Source of the DNA: Pullichristensenella sp002068815
Lineage (GTDB): Bacteria > Bacillota > Clostridia > Christensenellales > Aristaeellaceae
DNA length: 55,366 nt
Assembly (NCBI GenBank): GCA_040772885.1
Contig: JAXGXF010000015.1
Coordinates: forward strand, 1-55,366
Direction: 5' to 3'
The translations under genes were made by a program, and so were the position numbers. Under the pieces are notes generated by a model. The model was given only the letters and a program-made list of their open reading frames with translations, made no database searches and was not told the DNA's origin. Positions 45,539 to 53,177 of the stretch are shown here, piece after piece (the first letter of the stretch is position 1; every line of letters starts with the position of its first letter).

Positions 45539-47029
45539 TCAGGAAATGGCCATCTTCATCAGGATTTCCTGGTTCGCGTCCTTGCGGTCGACCTCACCCT
45601 TGAGCCGCCCCTCGTGCATCACGTAGATCCGGTCGGACATGCCGAGAATCTCCGGCAATTCCGACGAGATCATCGCGATCGCGACGCCCTGCCTCGCCAT
45701 CTCGGACATCAGCGCGTGTATCTCCTTTTTCGCGCCGACGTCGATGCCGCGCGTCGGCTCGTCGAGGATCAGAATCGAAGGGTTCGTCGCCATCCACTTC
45801 GCGATGACGACCTTCTGCTGGTTGCCGCCGGAGAGGTTCAGGACCTTCTGCTCGATCGACGGCGTCTTGACGCGCAGCTTTTCGACGTATTCGTCGACGA
45901 GCGCCTTCTCCGCCTTCGGCTTGATCATCCACCGCTTCGCGACCTTCGAGAGCGCCGCCAGCGACACGTTCCTCCGGACGGTCATCTTCAGAATCAGCGC
46001 CTGCTCCTTGCGGTCCTCGGGCACGAAGCCCATGCCGCAGCGCCGCGCGTCGACGGTGTTTCGGATGTCTGCCCTCCTGCCGCGGACGAATATCTCGCCG
46101 CTCTCCCTGCGGTCGATGCCGAACACCGCGCGCATGACCTCGCTGCGCCCGGCGCCGACCAGCCCCGCGAAGCCCACGATCTCGCCCGCGCGCACGTTGA
46201 AGCTGATGTCCTTCAAAAAGTTCTTCGTCGAAAGGCCCTTGACCTCGAGAACGACGTCGCCGATGGGCGCCTCGTCCTTGACGAACAGGTTCTTGACATC
46301 GCGCCCGACCATCGCCGCGATGACCTGCTGCTCGGTCACCTCGGCGGTGACCATCTTCTCCATCATCTCGCCGTCGCGCATGACCGCGATCTCGTCGGAA
46401 ATCTCGAACACCTCGTTCATGCGGTGCGAGATGAACACGATCGCCACGCCCTCGTCGCGGAGCCTGCGGATGATGCCCATCAGCATCGCGGTCTCGGTGT
46501 CGGTCAAAGACGAGGTCGGCTCGTCCATGATGATCAGCTCCGCGTTGAACGACAGCGCCTTCGCGACCTCGACCATCTGCTTCTGCGCGGTCGAGAGGAA
46601 TTTGACCTTCGTGCGCGTGTCAAGCGTCAGCCCCACGCGCTGCAAAAGCTCCGACGCGCGCTCGTGCTGGCGCTTGTGATCGACGAGCCCGCCCCGCCGA
46701 AGCTCCCGCCCGACGAAGATGTTCTCGGCGATGTCGACGTTGTTGAGTACGCTCAGCTCCTGGTAGATGATGCTGATGCCCAGGCTCCGCGAGGCCAGCG
46801 GCCCGTCGATCTGGACGGGCTTTCCCTTTATGGTTATTTCGCCCGCGTCGCGCTTGTAGATGCCGGAGAGAATCTTCATCAGCGTCGATTTCCCCGCGCC
46901 GTTTTCGCCGACCAGCGCCAGAACCCTGCCCGGATAGACGGACAGGCTCACGTCGTTCAGCGCGCGCACGCCCGGAAAGCTCTTCGAAATGCCTCGCATC
47001 ACCAGAAGCGGCTCCCGTCCCTCGCTCAA
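45539..47029 (-). CDS. Sugar ABC transporter ATP-binding protein, double domain (operon 2)
   Basis: A protein of about 496 residues with two ABC modules of the RbsA/MglA kind. Module 1 has GENGAGKST, a FLSTAQKQMVEVAKAL signature region and IIMDEPTSSL. Module 2 has the degenerate GLVGAGRSE, then NLSGGNQQKVVIAKWM and LILDEPTRGIDVG. TTG 47029 is preferred, with AGGAG ten bases upstream; GTG 47038 would leave only one base of spacing. First gene of operon 2. No regulator is encoded in this operon. Confidence 0.93.
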   Translation of the reverse strand: MSEGREPLLVMRGISKSFPGVRALNDVSLSVYPGRVLALVGENGAGKSTLMKILSGIYKRDAGEITIKGKPVQIDGPLASRSLGISIIYQELSVLNNVDIAENIFVGRELRRGGLVDHKRQHERASELLQRVGLTLDTRTKVKFLSTAQKQMVEVAKALSFNAELIIMDEPTSSLTDTETAMLMGIIRRLRDEGVAIVFISHRMNEVFEISDEIAVMRDGEMMEKMVTAEVTEQQVIAAMVGRDVKNLFVKDEAPIGDVVLEVKGLSTKNFLKDISFNVRAGEIVGFAGLVGAGRSEVMRAVFGIDRRESGEIFVRGRRADIRNTVDARRCGMGFVPEDRKEQALILKMTVRRNVSLAALSKVAKRWMIKPKAEKALVDEYVEKLRVKTPSIEQKVLNLSGGNQQKVVIAKWMATNPSILILDEPTRGIDVGAKKEIHALMSEMARQGVAIAMISSELPEILGMSDRIYVMHEGRLKGEVDRKDANQEILMKMAIS

Positions 47030-47067
47030 CCGGCTCACACTCCTTTATGAGGCCCATAGTGTTAAAT

Positions 47068-47096
47068 ATTGTACTATTCTTTGCGCCGATTGTCAA
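47068..47096 (-). promoter_or_regulatory. Promoter of ABC operon 2
   Basis: TTGACA (47096-47091), 17 bp, TACAAT (47073-47068) on the minus strand, close to consensus. The CGAAA-type palindromes of operon 1 are not seen here. Confidence 0.8.
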
Positions 47097-47298
47097 GGTT
47101 GCCGTGCTTTTTAAGGGGGAAAGGGCGTCGTTCCGGCCGGATTTTTGCGGCCGGGACCGCCAAAACCCCACGCGGCCGGAAAACTCCTAATTTTCCCGCA
47201 CACGGCCGCTGTTTTTTTGTCTTATTCGGTCATATTCTCCGTTTTTAGGCATACATAGTAAGGCAGATAGGGAATTTGTCCGAAAGGAACTGAAAATC

Positions 47299-48075
47299 AT
47301 GGAGAAGATTCGCGTGGTGCTGGCGGACGACAACATGAGTGTTCTCCGCCTTCTGACAAACTTCTTTGCGGAAACGCCGGACATCGAGCTTGTAAAATCG
47401 ATCTCCGACGGCGCAAAGGTCGCCGAGGCGGTGCGCGTGCACCGGCCCGACGTGCTCGTCACCGACATCATCATGCCCAGGCGCGACGGCTTCCGGATAC
47501 TCGAGGAACTGAACGAACTGCCGGAGGAGGAGCGGCCGAAGGTCATCGTGCTGACCGGCCTCTCGCGCGACGACTTCATACTGCGCGCGGTGAAGCTCGG
47601 CGCAAGCTACTACATGGTCAAGCCCTTCGACATGCGGCTGCTCGCAAACCGCATCCGCGAAGTCGTCTCCTCGTTCGAAGACGGCGCGATCGCGGAGCTT
47701 CCGACCCCCCGCGAGCCCGCGTACCCGGACGTCGACGAGCAGGTCACGAACCTGTTTTTGACGATCGGCATCCCCGCGCACATCAAGGGCTACCACTACC
47801 TGCGCGAGGCCGTGCGCATGGTGCTCTCCTGCCCGGACGTCATCAACCGCATCACGAAGGAGCTCTACCCCGGCATCGCCCGCAAGTTCGACACCACCGC
47901 AAGCAAGGTCGAGCGCGCAATGCGCCACGCGATCGACGTCGCCTGGTCGCGCGGAAGGCTCGATTCCGTCAACAGCATGTACGGCTACAAGGTGCTCTCC
48001 CCCGACGACAAGCCGACGAATGGGGAATTCATCGCGCTGATCGCCGACAAGGTAGGGGTCAGGAAGAGCGCGTAA
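47299..48075 (+). CDS. spo0A: Sporulation master regulator Spo0A
   Basis: A 258-residue response regulator. The receiver domain (residues 1-120) has the acidic pair DD near 10, the phospho-Asp in VTDIIMPRRDG near 55 and VKPFD at the conserved Lys. The C-terminal DNA-binding domain, specific to Spo0A, has HIKGYHYLREAV, YPGIARKFDTTASKVERAMRHAI (recognition helix region) and the SPDDKPTNGEFIALIADK end. Phosphorylated Spo0A starts sporulation. A possible sigma-H -10 (AGGGAATTT) lies upstream near 47267, without a convincing -35. The spo0A gene here is not next to spoIVB. Confidence 0.96.
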   Translation: MEKIRVVLADDNMSVLRLLTNFFAETPDIELVKSISDGAKVAEAVRVHRPDVLVTDIIMPRRDGFRILEELNELPEEERPKVIVLTGLSRDDFILRAVKLGASYYMVKPFDMRLLANRIREVVSSFEDGAIAELPTPREPAYPDVDEQVTNLFLTIGIPAHIKGYHYLREAVRMVLSCPDVINRITKELYPGIARKFDTTASKVERAMRHAIDVAWSRGRLDSVNSMYGYKVLSPDDKPTNGEFIALIADKVGVRKSA

Positions 48076-48100
48076 AACCCTTTGATTGCAGGGGTTTTCG
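48074..48100 (+). terminator. spo0A terminator
   Basis: AAAACCC (48074-48080) and GGGTTTT (48092-48098), starting in the stop codon, form a short terminator ending in TTTTC. Confidence 0.7.
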
Positions 48101-48172
48101 CGGGTGAAGGGCAGGGCTCGAAGGAAGCCTGTCCGCTTCCAGACCTATGAATGTTTTTCGCCGAACCGACGA

Positions 48173-48217
48173 ACGCCTTTCCTTTATCGCCTCTGTCGGG
48201 GTGTAAAGGAAAGGCGT
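48173..48217 (+). promoter_or_regulatory. 14-bp inverted repeat burying the integrase ribosome-binding site
   Basis: ACGCCTTTCCTTTA (48173-48186) and TAAAGGAAAGGCGT (48204-48217) are perfectly complementary, with a 17-base loop. The AAAGGAAAGG in the second arm is the only ribosome-binding site for the integrase ATG at 48225. In a long read-through transcript the hairpin would block translation. It ends in ATTTCTT, so terminator function is also possible. Confidence 0.8.
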
Positions 48218-48224
48218 ATTTCTT

Positions 48225-49211
48225 ATGAAAATGGACCGGATGATCGCGCTGTTTATGGACTACTGCCAGAGCAAGCGGCTTCGACCGAAGACGATGCAAT
48301 CCTATGAGCAGAGTTTGCGGCTCTTCGAGGCGTGGTTGAAGGACACGGAGCAAATTACGGAGGTCGAGCACATCCGCGAGGCGACGCTGCGTTCCTATAT
48401 GCTTGACCTTCAATCGCGCGGAAAATACACCGCCTGCGCAGACAACCGCACGAAGCTCATCAATCATCCCCAGAACCGCGGGGACTACAACGGGAAAATC
48501 ACCAATATCACCATCAACAACTATCTGCGGAACCTCCGCGTGTTCTTCTCTTGGCTCGTGGAAATCGAATGCGTCGCCAAGTCCCCGATGCGGAAAATCC
48601 GCAGTTTGCCGGAAGAGCGCCCGGCAAAGGAGTTCCTGACGGACGAGGAAGTGCTCGCTCTGATGAAAACACCGGACAAATCGCGCTTTCACGAATATCG
48701 GGATATCATGATCGCAATGGTGATGCTCGACAGCGGCACGCGGCTCGGCGAGACACTTTCGATGGAACTGGATGAACTCAATTTGACGGAGCGGACCATC
48801 CGCCTGCCCGCCGACAAGACGAAGGGGCGAAAGGAGCGCACCGTCTTCTTCTCCCTGAAAACCGCAAAGGAACTGCGGCGGTGGCTCCAATTCAAGGACC
48901 GGTATTGCGACAGCCCCTATGTGTTCCCCGTGCGGAACACAGGACGCCCGTTGAAGGTCAGCTTTTATGAGGCGAACTTTCGCGGCTACTTGGAAAGGGC
49001 AAAGATTGCGAAACGCATTTCGCCGCATACCCTGCGGAACAACTTCGCCAAACGCTGCCTGATGTCCGGGATGGACATCTATACGCTCTCGCGCCTGCTC
49101 GGTCATTCCAGCGTGACCGTAACGGAGAAAGCCTACCTCGACATCCATGACGAGGACCTTCGCCAGCGATACAGCAAGTTCAGTCCCATCGACAGTATCT
49201 ATTTTCGGTAG
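48225..49211 (+). CDS. Tyrosine recombinase/integrase
   Basis: A 328-residue site-specific recombinase of the XerC/XerD superfamily. The N-terminal SAM-like core-binding domain covers residues 1-150 and is longer than usual. The catalytic domain shows the first Arg in SGTRLGETLSMEL, the HxxR motif in HTLRNNF near 265, GHSS and the nucleophile Tyr in KAYLDI near 308. It probably integrates and excises the surrounding element. ATG 48225 is followed by a second ATG two codons later. Its codon use is less GC-rich than that of spo0A. Confidence 0.93.
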   Translation: MKMDRMIALFMDYCQSKRLRPKTMQSYEQSLRLFEAWLKDTEQITEVEHIREATLRSYMLDLQSRGKYTACADNRTKLINHPQNRGDYNGKITNITINNYLRNLRVFFSWLVEIECVAKSPMRKIRSLPEERPAKEFLTDEEVLALMKTPDKSRFHEYRDIMIAMVMLDSGTRLGETLSMELDELNLTERTIRLPADKTKGRKERTVFFSLKTAKELRRWLQFKDRYCDSPYVFPVRNTGRPLKVSFYEANFRGYLERAKIAKRISPHTLRNNFAKRCLMSGMDIYTLSRLLGHSSVTVTEKAYLDIHDEDLRQRYSKFSPIDSIYFR

Positions 49212-49240
49212 AGGAAGGGCAGAACGCCCTTCCTTTTGCT
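49212..49240 (+). terminator. Integrase terminator
   Basis: AGGAAGGGC and GCCCTTCCT (49212-49220 with 49226-49234) have a five-base loop and are followed by TTTTGCTT, directly behind the stop codon. Confidence 0.92.
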
Positions 49241-49654
49241 TGCAATGGGCGATTTTGGGGAAAACAGGACAAAACGAAGCAACTTTGAGGAGCCACCAGC
49301 AAGACAAAGTGAGCTTTGGCGTGATTGAACCAATACAGGCAATCAGCACAAGCGGGACAGCACTCCCTTGTAAAAAAGCGAAAAAATCCCTTATGTCGCA
49401 TTATTTAACTTCCGCTTAACTTTGCTGAATTGAATAAAACAACATCCTTCATTTCTCGGGGAATTTGCCGCTCATATTCCCATATTAAGAATTGATTTAT
49501 TGCCCGAAATCCATTTGGGGAATCATCTTCCTCGTATTTCAAGCAGCGTCAAAATAAATATGGTCTTATTTTAGGATAGATCTATTTATAGAATACAGCC
49601 ACAGGGTGAGGCAAGCACAAGCAAATAACAAGCCTCACGGGAAAGGGCGCAAAA
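49241..49654. other. AT-rich gap without a gene; inverted repeat near its right end
   Basis: No coding frame with sensible composition is seen in these 414 bases. The only structure noted is GTGAGGC..GCCTCAC (49606-49612 with 49632-49638), right before the next gene. A weak promoter candidate is TTATTT-17-TAGAAT near 49569-49597. An attachment or regulatory function is possible but unsupported. Confidence 0.5.
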
Positions 49655-50104
49655 ATGGAAAACACGAATGTTGCGGCGACGAACAACCAGAAGGCAACCG
49701 CCCGCAGGACCAAGGCAAAGATGAACGAGTTCTTCCTCGACCACGCAAATCGAACCATTACCCTGACAAAGCAGTTCGCACAGAGGACAAACACACCGGG
49801 AAGCGCGGAATACAGGCAGTTTCTCGACTTGCGGAAGGATTTCCCGGAATACGGCGTGGAAATCCGCACGATCAAGAAGAACCAGAAGCGAATGAGCACG
49901 AAGGGCTTGAAGTGCGCGTTTATGAAAAACCATATCAGCACGCTTTATGGCGAGAATTCCGCACAGTATAAGGAGTTTGAACGGCAGGACAGGCTTTCGC
50001 AGGCATATATCAATCCGTATATGTATATGCGGAAGTGGTTCCTCGCCAAGTATCCCGACTGGAACACTTCCACCGAAGTCGAGGACGCGGAGCAGGGGAG
50101 CTAA
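49655..50104 (+). CDS. Unknown protein, first of a paralogous pair
   Basis: A 149-residue soluble, basic protein that I do not recognise. It starts with a Thr/Asn/Ala/Lys-rich tail of about 20 residues. The body holds TKQFAQRTNTPGSAEYRQFL, then DLRKDFPEYGVEIR, and ends with PYMYMRKWFLAKYPDW. The same pattern appears in the next gene (DLR..CPDYAI and PYRTVLKWFRESFPDY), so the two are paralogs by tandem duplication. No signal peptide or membrane segment. GGGAAAGGG precedes the ATG. Position between integrase and regulator suggests an element-specific role. Confidence 0.72.
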   Translation: MENTNVAATNNQKATARRTKAKMNEFFLDHANRTITLTKQFAQRTNTPGSAEYRQFLDLRKDFPEYGVEIRTIKKNQKRMSTKGLKCAFMKNHISTLYGENSAQYKEFERQDRLSQAYINPYMYMRKWFLAKYPDWNTSTEVEDAEQGS

Positions 50105-50162
50105 TCTCCATGCAGGAAGCAGATCGAACGACAATATCAAGAAAGGGTAAGGAGCCAAACCC

Positions 50163-50657
50163 ATGAAAAATACCACAATGAGACTGCCCCGCGTAAATCA
50201 CTGCTCGAAGACGATTGAAATGACGGAATGCTTCCAGCACGCCGCCGCCGAATTCGGCACGGATGAATTTGCCTACCTGATGGACTTGCGGGCAGCCTGC
50301 CCGGACTATGCCATCCTTGGCGCACAGCCCACCAAAGCGGCGCGAAACGGGCGGAAAACGGTTCCCTATGCCAAGATGCGCATCTATCTCGGCTGTCTGC
50401 GCGACGCACACAAGCACCTCGAAATGTTTGAAAAGGTCGTCTCCTTTTCACGGTCGCAGGCAAGCCCTTATCGAACGGTGTTGAAGTGGTTCAGGGAGAG
50501 CTTCCCGGACTACGGCCGCGACCCGCAGTTTGACGAAGAAGGGCATCTCATTGCGCGGGTATGCTATGGACCATTCGAGAGAATGGCGGCGGAGCAGCCG
50601 GAAACGGCTGTTCCGCAGGGAGATAAAAGCAATTCCGGGCAACCCGACGCCGCATAG
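50163..50657 (+). CDS. Unknown protein, second of a paralogous pair
   Basis: A 164-residue soluble protein of unknown function. It aligns over about 100 residues with its upstream neighbour: T..FQHAAAEFGTDEFAYLMDLRAACPDY, a basic AARNGRKT turn, FEK, PYRTVLKWFRESFPDYGRD. It has an extra 30-residue polar C-terminus. The two genes are 58 bases apart on the same strand, and AAGGAG lies eight bases before the ATG. The shared core may be a small DNA- or protein-binding fold; no catalytic motif is visible. Confidence 0.72.
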   Translation: MKNTTMRLPRVNHCSKTIEMTECFQHAAAEFGTDEFAYLMDLRAACPDYAILGAQPTKAARNGRKTVPYAKMRIYLGCLRDAHKHLEMFEKVVSFSRSQASPYRTVLKWFRESFPDYGRDPQFDEEGHLIARVCYGPFERMAAEQPETAVPQGDKSNSGQPDAA

Positions 50658-50701
50658 GGACAAGGGAATGCGACCGACAAGCAACTTTCGGCAACTTGGG
50701 G

Positions 50702-51589
50702 CTACTTCTCGTAAAACGAGTTCAGCGTTTTCAGATAGCGGCACATCTGGCGCACGACGTTGGCGGGACGCAGGATTTTCACCTGTGTCCCAAACCCCAG
50801 CACCCAGCCGAAGAATTGAATGCTGACCGCAATCGGCACGCTGATGGTGAAGTGACGGTCGCCCTCGGGCGTGAGGAAGACATCCCCAAAGCGGTCCCGA
50901 ACGACGCTTCGCAGGTTGTTGGTGAAGCGCATCGTGGTAAAAACCGTCCCCGCGCCATGAGAGAACATTGCGAAAGTGTATTTGGTGTATTGGCTCAAAT
51001 CAAATTTCGCGATAGCCTTTCCCCCGTCCCTCGGGCGGTCCATCAGCGGAATGACGCCCTCCATCCGATCGACGCGATAGTGTTCTATGCGGTTCTCCTC
51101 GGGGTTGTAAGCAAGAAGATAATACTGATCGTCCGCGTAAATCAGGTGATAGGGACTGCGTATGTAGGCTTCACCCTTGCGGCGGTAATGCTTGCTTCCG
51201 TCGTCCGTGTTGTAATCGACGTATTGAAAGCCGATTTGGTGGTCGGAGGAAATCGCGGCGTGAAGGGCATCCACGTTGTAGAGAATGCTCTCGTTGATAT
51301 TCTTCGTTCGACCGCTGGTCAGGATATAGCGATCTAACCGCTCCGCCTGATAGCGACTACAAAACCCTTTCAGCCTGCGGACCAAATCGTTCGTCTTCTT
51401 TTCCGAAACAAATTTGGAGGCGCGCAAAATGTCGATCATCAGCTTCAATTCCGCGAGCTCAAAGGTGTCGTTCTGATAGAAGTATTCGTATTTCCCCTCC
51501 GCACGCTGAATTTCGAAGCCGTATTTCTCCAAGGCGGCGATGTCGTCATAAATGGCTTTGCGGGTGGTGTAGATGTCCTTCTCGGTCAT
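50702..51589 (-). CDS. WYL-domain regulator with shortened N-terminal HTH
   Basis: About 295 residues. Residues 10-75 keep the end of the winged HTH (TTRKAIYDDIAALEKYGFEIQ). A helical segment follows (FELAELKLMIDILRASKFVSEKKT), then the WYL domain (YVDYNTDDGSKHYRRKGEAYIRSPYHLIYADDQYYLLAYN) and the C-terminal WCX part. Complete relatives have about 35 more N-terminal residues with the first HTH helices. Here the frame continues upstream only with unrelated sequence. ATG 51589 is given; GTG 51592 is possible. WYL proteins sense nucleic acid or small ligands and often sit in defence or mobile loci. Confidence 0.8.
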   Translation of the reverse strand: MTEKDIYTTRKAIYDDIAALEKYGFEIQRAEGKYEYFYQNDTFELAELKLMIDILRASKFVSEKKTNDLVRRLKGFCSRYQAERLDRYILTSGRTKNINESILYNVDALHAAISSDHQIGFQYVDYNTDDGSKHYRRKGEAYIRSPYHLIYADDQYYLLAYNPEENRIEHYRVDRMEGVIPLMDRPRDGGKAIAKFDLSQYTKYTFAMFSHGAGTVFTTMRFTNNLRSVVRDRFGDVFLTPEGDRHFTISVPIAVSIQFFGWVLGFGTQVKILRPANVVRQMCRYLKTLNSFYEK

Positions 51590-51681
51590 CACAACGCGAA
51601 CCCTCTTCCCCAAAAATGACAACTGAATAGCATTTCTCGCCTTCCGGGGCAGCATTGTCTGCGCAAAAAGAAGTGCGAACG

Positions 51682-51706
51682 GCATAGCCCAGCTATTGCT
51701 ATGCCC
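51682..51706. promoter_or_regulatory. Inverted repeat between the WYL and Api92-like genes
   Basis: GGCATAGC and GCTATGCC form a perfect 8-bp palindrome with a nine-base centre in the divergent region upstream of both genes, a reasonable place for an operator of the WYL regulator. Confidence 0.5.
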
Positions 51707-51751
51707 GAACAATGACGACATGCGGCGACACACCGCAGAAAAGGAGAAAAT

Positions 51752-52381
51752 ATGCCTAATTGGTGCAACGGAAATCTCATTATTGACACAGACGAATATA
51801 CCCTAGAAAAAATACTTGCATTTGTTCGCGGAAATGACCGTGTGTTTGATTTTGAAAAAGTCATCCCTATGCCTGATCATATTTATCGAGGTTCTCTCGG
51901 GACAGAAGAACAAAAACTATATGGCAAAAACAACTGGTATGATTGGTCTTGTGAAAATTGGGGAACAAAATGGAATGCTTGTGATGGAGAAATAATGGGC
52001 GACTGCATCCATTTTTGGACGGCTTGGGCCCCCTGTTCCCCCGTTATTGCTGAACTCGCTCGGCTCTTTCCCGGGGTCAGTTTCTGGTATCGGTATACCA
52101 CCGAATCGGACACTTGCGGCGTTGAAGCATACGAAAATGGTAAGCTCGTCTATTCTATGGCAGGAGATTTCAGAACGAACTGGCGTGCTGAGGAAGATGA
52201 TTGCAAAGAGGATGATTTGTTACACGATAACCTTTATCCAATTCAAGAATACGGCGAGCTTGTCGATGCCAAAAATAATGAAATTCATATTCGCGAGTAT
52301 ATAAACGGCCGTATTTCCCTGATGATTGATGGGAAATATCAGGACGAGCGAACAGAAATCGAGCCTGACTATTGGATTTAA
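51752..52381 (+). CDS. Api92-like protein with ferredoxin-like domain
   Basis: A 209-residue protein beginning MPNWCNGNLIID, the characteristic start of the DUF1281/Api92-like family found on phages, plasmids and conjugative elements. It is acidic and Trp-rich, with a WTAWAPCSPVIAELARLFPGVSFWYRY segment and an ACGVEAYENG-like turn typical of these proteins. Function unknown. It is markedly AT-rich compared with the flanking element genes, so it may have a different origin. AAGGAG lies just before the ATG. The next small gene follows after 12 bases. Confidence 0.82.
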   Translation: MPNWCNGNLIIDTDEYTLEKILAFVRGNDRVFDFEKVIPMPDHIYRGSLGTEEQKLYGKNNWYDWSCENWGTKWNACDGEIMGDCIHFWTAWAPCSPVIAELARLFPGVSFWYRYTTESDTCGVEAYENGKLVYSMAGDFRTNWRAEEDDCKEDDLLHDNLYPIQEYGELVDAKNNEIHIREYINGRISLMIDGKYQDERTEIEPDYWI

Positions 52382-52393
52382 ACAGGAAGCTCA

Positions 52394-52612
52394 ATGACGG
52401 CAAAAGAGATTGATACAAATGATGCCGCCTACGCTTTCCTCGTCCAATTCTACCTCTCGGAACTCTCCGACCCCTACCTATGGATTGGCGAAGAAGCAAA
52501 AATAGAAACTGACCCTCGGGCGTATTTTGCTCCACATATGGCGGCTTGGCTCGAATGGGAACCGCACAAGGACAAAATTATCAAAGCAATACATGCGAAA
52601 GCACGGACGTAA
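52394..52612 (+). CDS. Small unknown protein after the Api92-like gene
   Basis: A 72-residue acidic protein with many aromatic residues (LVQFYLSELSDPYLWIGEEA and MAAWLEWEPHKDKI). I do not recognise it. It is close behind the Api92-like gene, has AGGAAG upstream and a strong terminator at its stop codon, which supports it being real and cotranscribed. Confidence 0.6.
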   Translation: MTAKEIDTNDAAYAFLVQFYLSELSDPYLWIGEEAKIETDPRAYFAPHMAAWLEWEPHKDKIIKAIHAKART

Positions 52613-52634
52613 AAATGCGTCCGTGCTTTTTTGT
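52598..52634 (+). terminator. Terminator after the Api92-like unit
   Basis: AAAGCACGGACG and CGTCCGTGCTTT (12-bp perfect stem, eight-base loop) are followed by a T-rich run. Confidence 0.95.
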
Positions 52635-52707
52635 TTTTGGCGGAAAATGCCCTCGGCAGGCGGGTTTGAGGATTGGCGGAAAAATGGTTCCCGAAACGTT
52701 CCCCCGA

Positions 52708-52917
52708 CTATTCCTCTATCATTGGAATACCGTCTTCCTCCAACGCTTTGCGAACCGCATCCAGAATGTATGCTTGTCGGCTTTTCGCAATGCCACGGTC
52801 AATCGCGATTTGAATACGCTCTGAAAACCTTTCACATTTGTTTGGCTTAATAACGATGCGTTCCACATTTTCAGCTTGCCACGCATCTATTGCTTTGATA
52901 TTCTGCTTACCTGCCAC
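52708..52917 (-). CDS. Ribbon-helix-helix (Arc/CopG-type) regulator
   Basis: A 69-residue protein. The first part ends in a beta-strand candidate, NVERIVIKPNKCE, followed by two helices, RFSERIQIAIDRGIAKSRQAYILDAVRKALEEDG, the usual layout of RHH proteins. They bind DNA as dimers through the strand. Start GTG 52917 is preferred because AGGAGG is eight bases upstream; GTG 52926 overlaps that site. It is transcribed away from an operon whose promoter carries three identical palindromes, so it is probably the repressor of both promoters. An antitoxin role is less likely, since no toxin gene adjoins. Confidence 0.82.
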   Translation of the reverse strand: MAGKQNIKAIDAWQAENVERIVIKPNKCERFSERIQIAIDRGIAKSRQAYILDAVRKALEEDGIPMIEE

Positions 52918-52937
52918 ATTTTCCACCTCCTAATTCT

Positions 52938-53037
52938 ATTGTACCAAATTCAGCCATCGTTTCAATAGGTATACCTAAAAATTAACACTCAACCATAGGT
53001 ATACCTATTGACACATTAGGTATACCTATGCTATAAT
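52938..53037. promoter_or_regulatory. Divergent promoters with three TAGGTATACCTA operators
   Basis: Perfect 12-bp palindromes TAGGTATACCTA lie at 52966-52977, 52996-53007 and 53017-53028. The rightward promoter is TTGACA (53008-53013), 18 bp, TATAAT (53032-53037); the second palindrome abuts its -35 box and the third lies in its spacer. The leftward promoter is TTGAAA (52965-52960), 16 bp, TACAAT (52943-52938), and the first palindrome abuts its -35 box in the same way. Centre spacings are 30 and 21 bp, close to whole helical turns. Confidence 0.87.
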
Positions 53038-53047
53038 ACACTTACAA

Positions 53048-53152
53048 GGTTGAGAGAAGCAAGGCAATGCTTCATCAAGACGACGGCGGTCGGTCCTGTG
53101 AACCAAGAACACACAGTGAGGCAATAGCACGCAAGACGCGTCGCCCTCAACC
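53048..53152 (+). ncRNA. Structured 5' leader in the mobile element
   Basis: The transcript from the RHH-controlled promoter begins near 53044 and runs 130 bases to the first start codon. It can close with GGTTGAG (53048-53054) and CTCAACC (53146-53152). Inside are a GAAGCA/TGCTTC hairpin (53056-53073) and CGACG/CGTCG (53081-53085 with 53139-53143). No known riboswitch core was recognised. Pairings were found by eye and not by energy calculation. Confidence 0.45.
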
Positions 53153-53177
53153 GAGAAAAACGAAGGAGGACGAAACA

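Noticed and set aside
45539..47038. GTG 47038 as start of the operon 2 ATPase
   Set aside because: It leaves only one base between AGGAG and the start codon; TTG 47029 fits better, although this is not certain.
47102..47260. GC-rich hairpin with GGCCGG arms between operon 2 and spo0A as a terminator or small RNA
   Set aside because: No gene ends there and no promoter for a small RNA was visible.
47269..47285. Spo0A box in the spo0A upstream region
   Set aside because: TTTGTCCGAAA differs by an inserted base from the known TTTGTCGAA box, too weak to annotate.
52708..52926. Type II toxin-antitoxin locus
   Set aside because: Only the RHH protein is present; the neighbouring genes do not look like a toxin.
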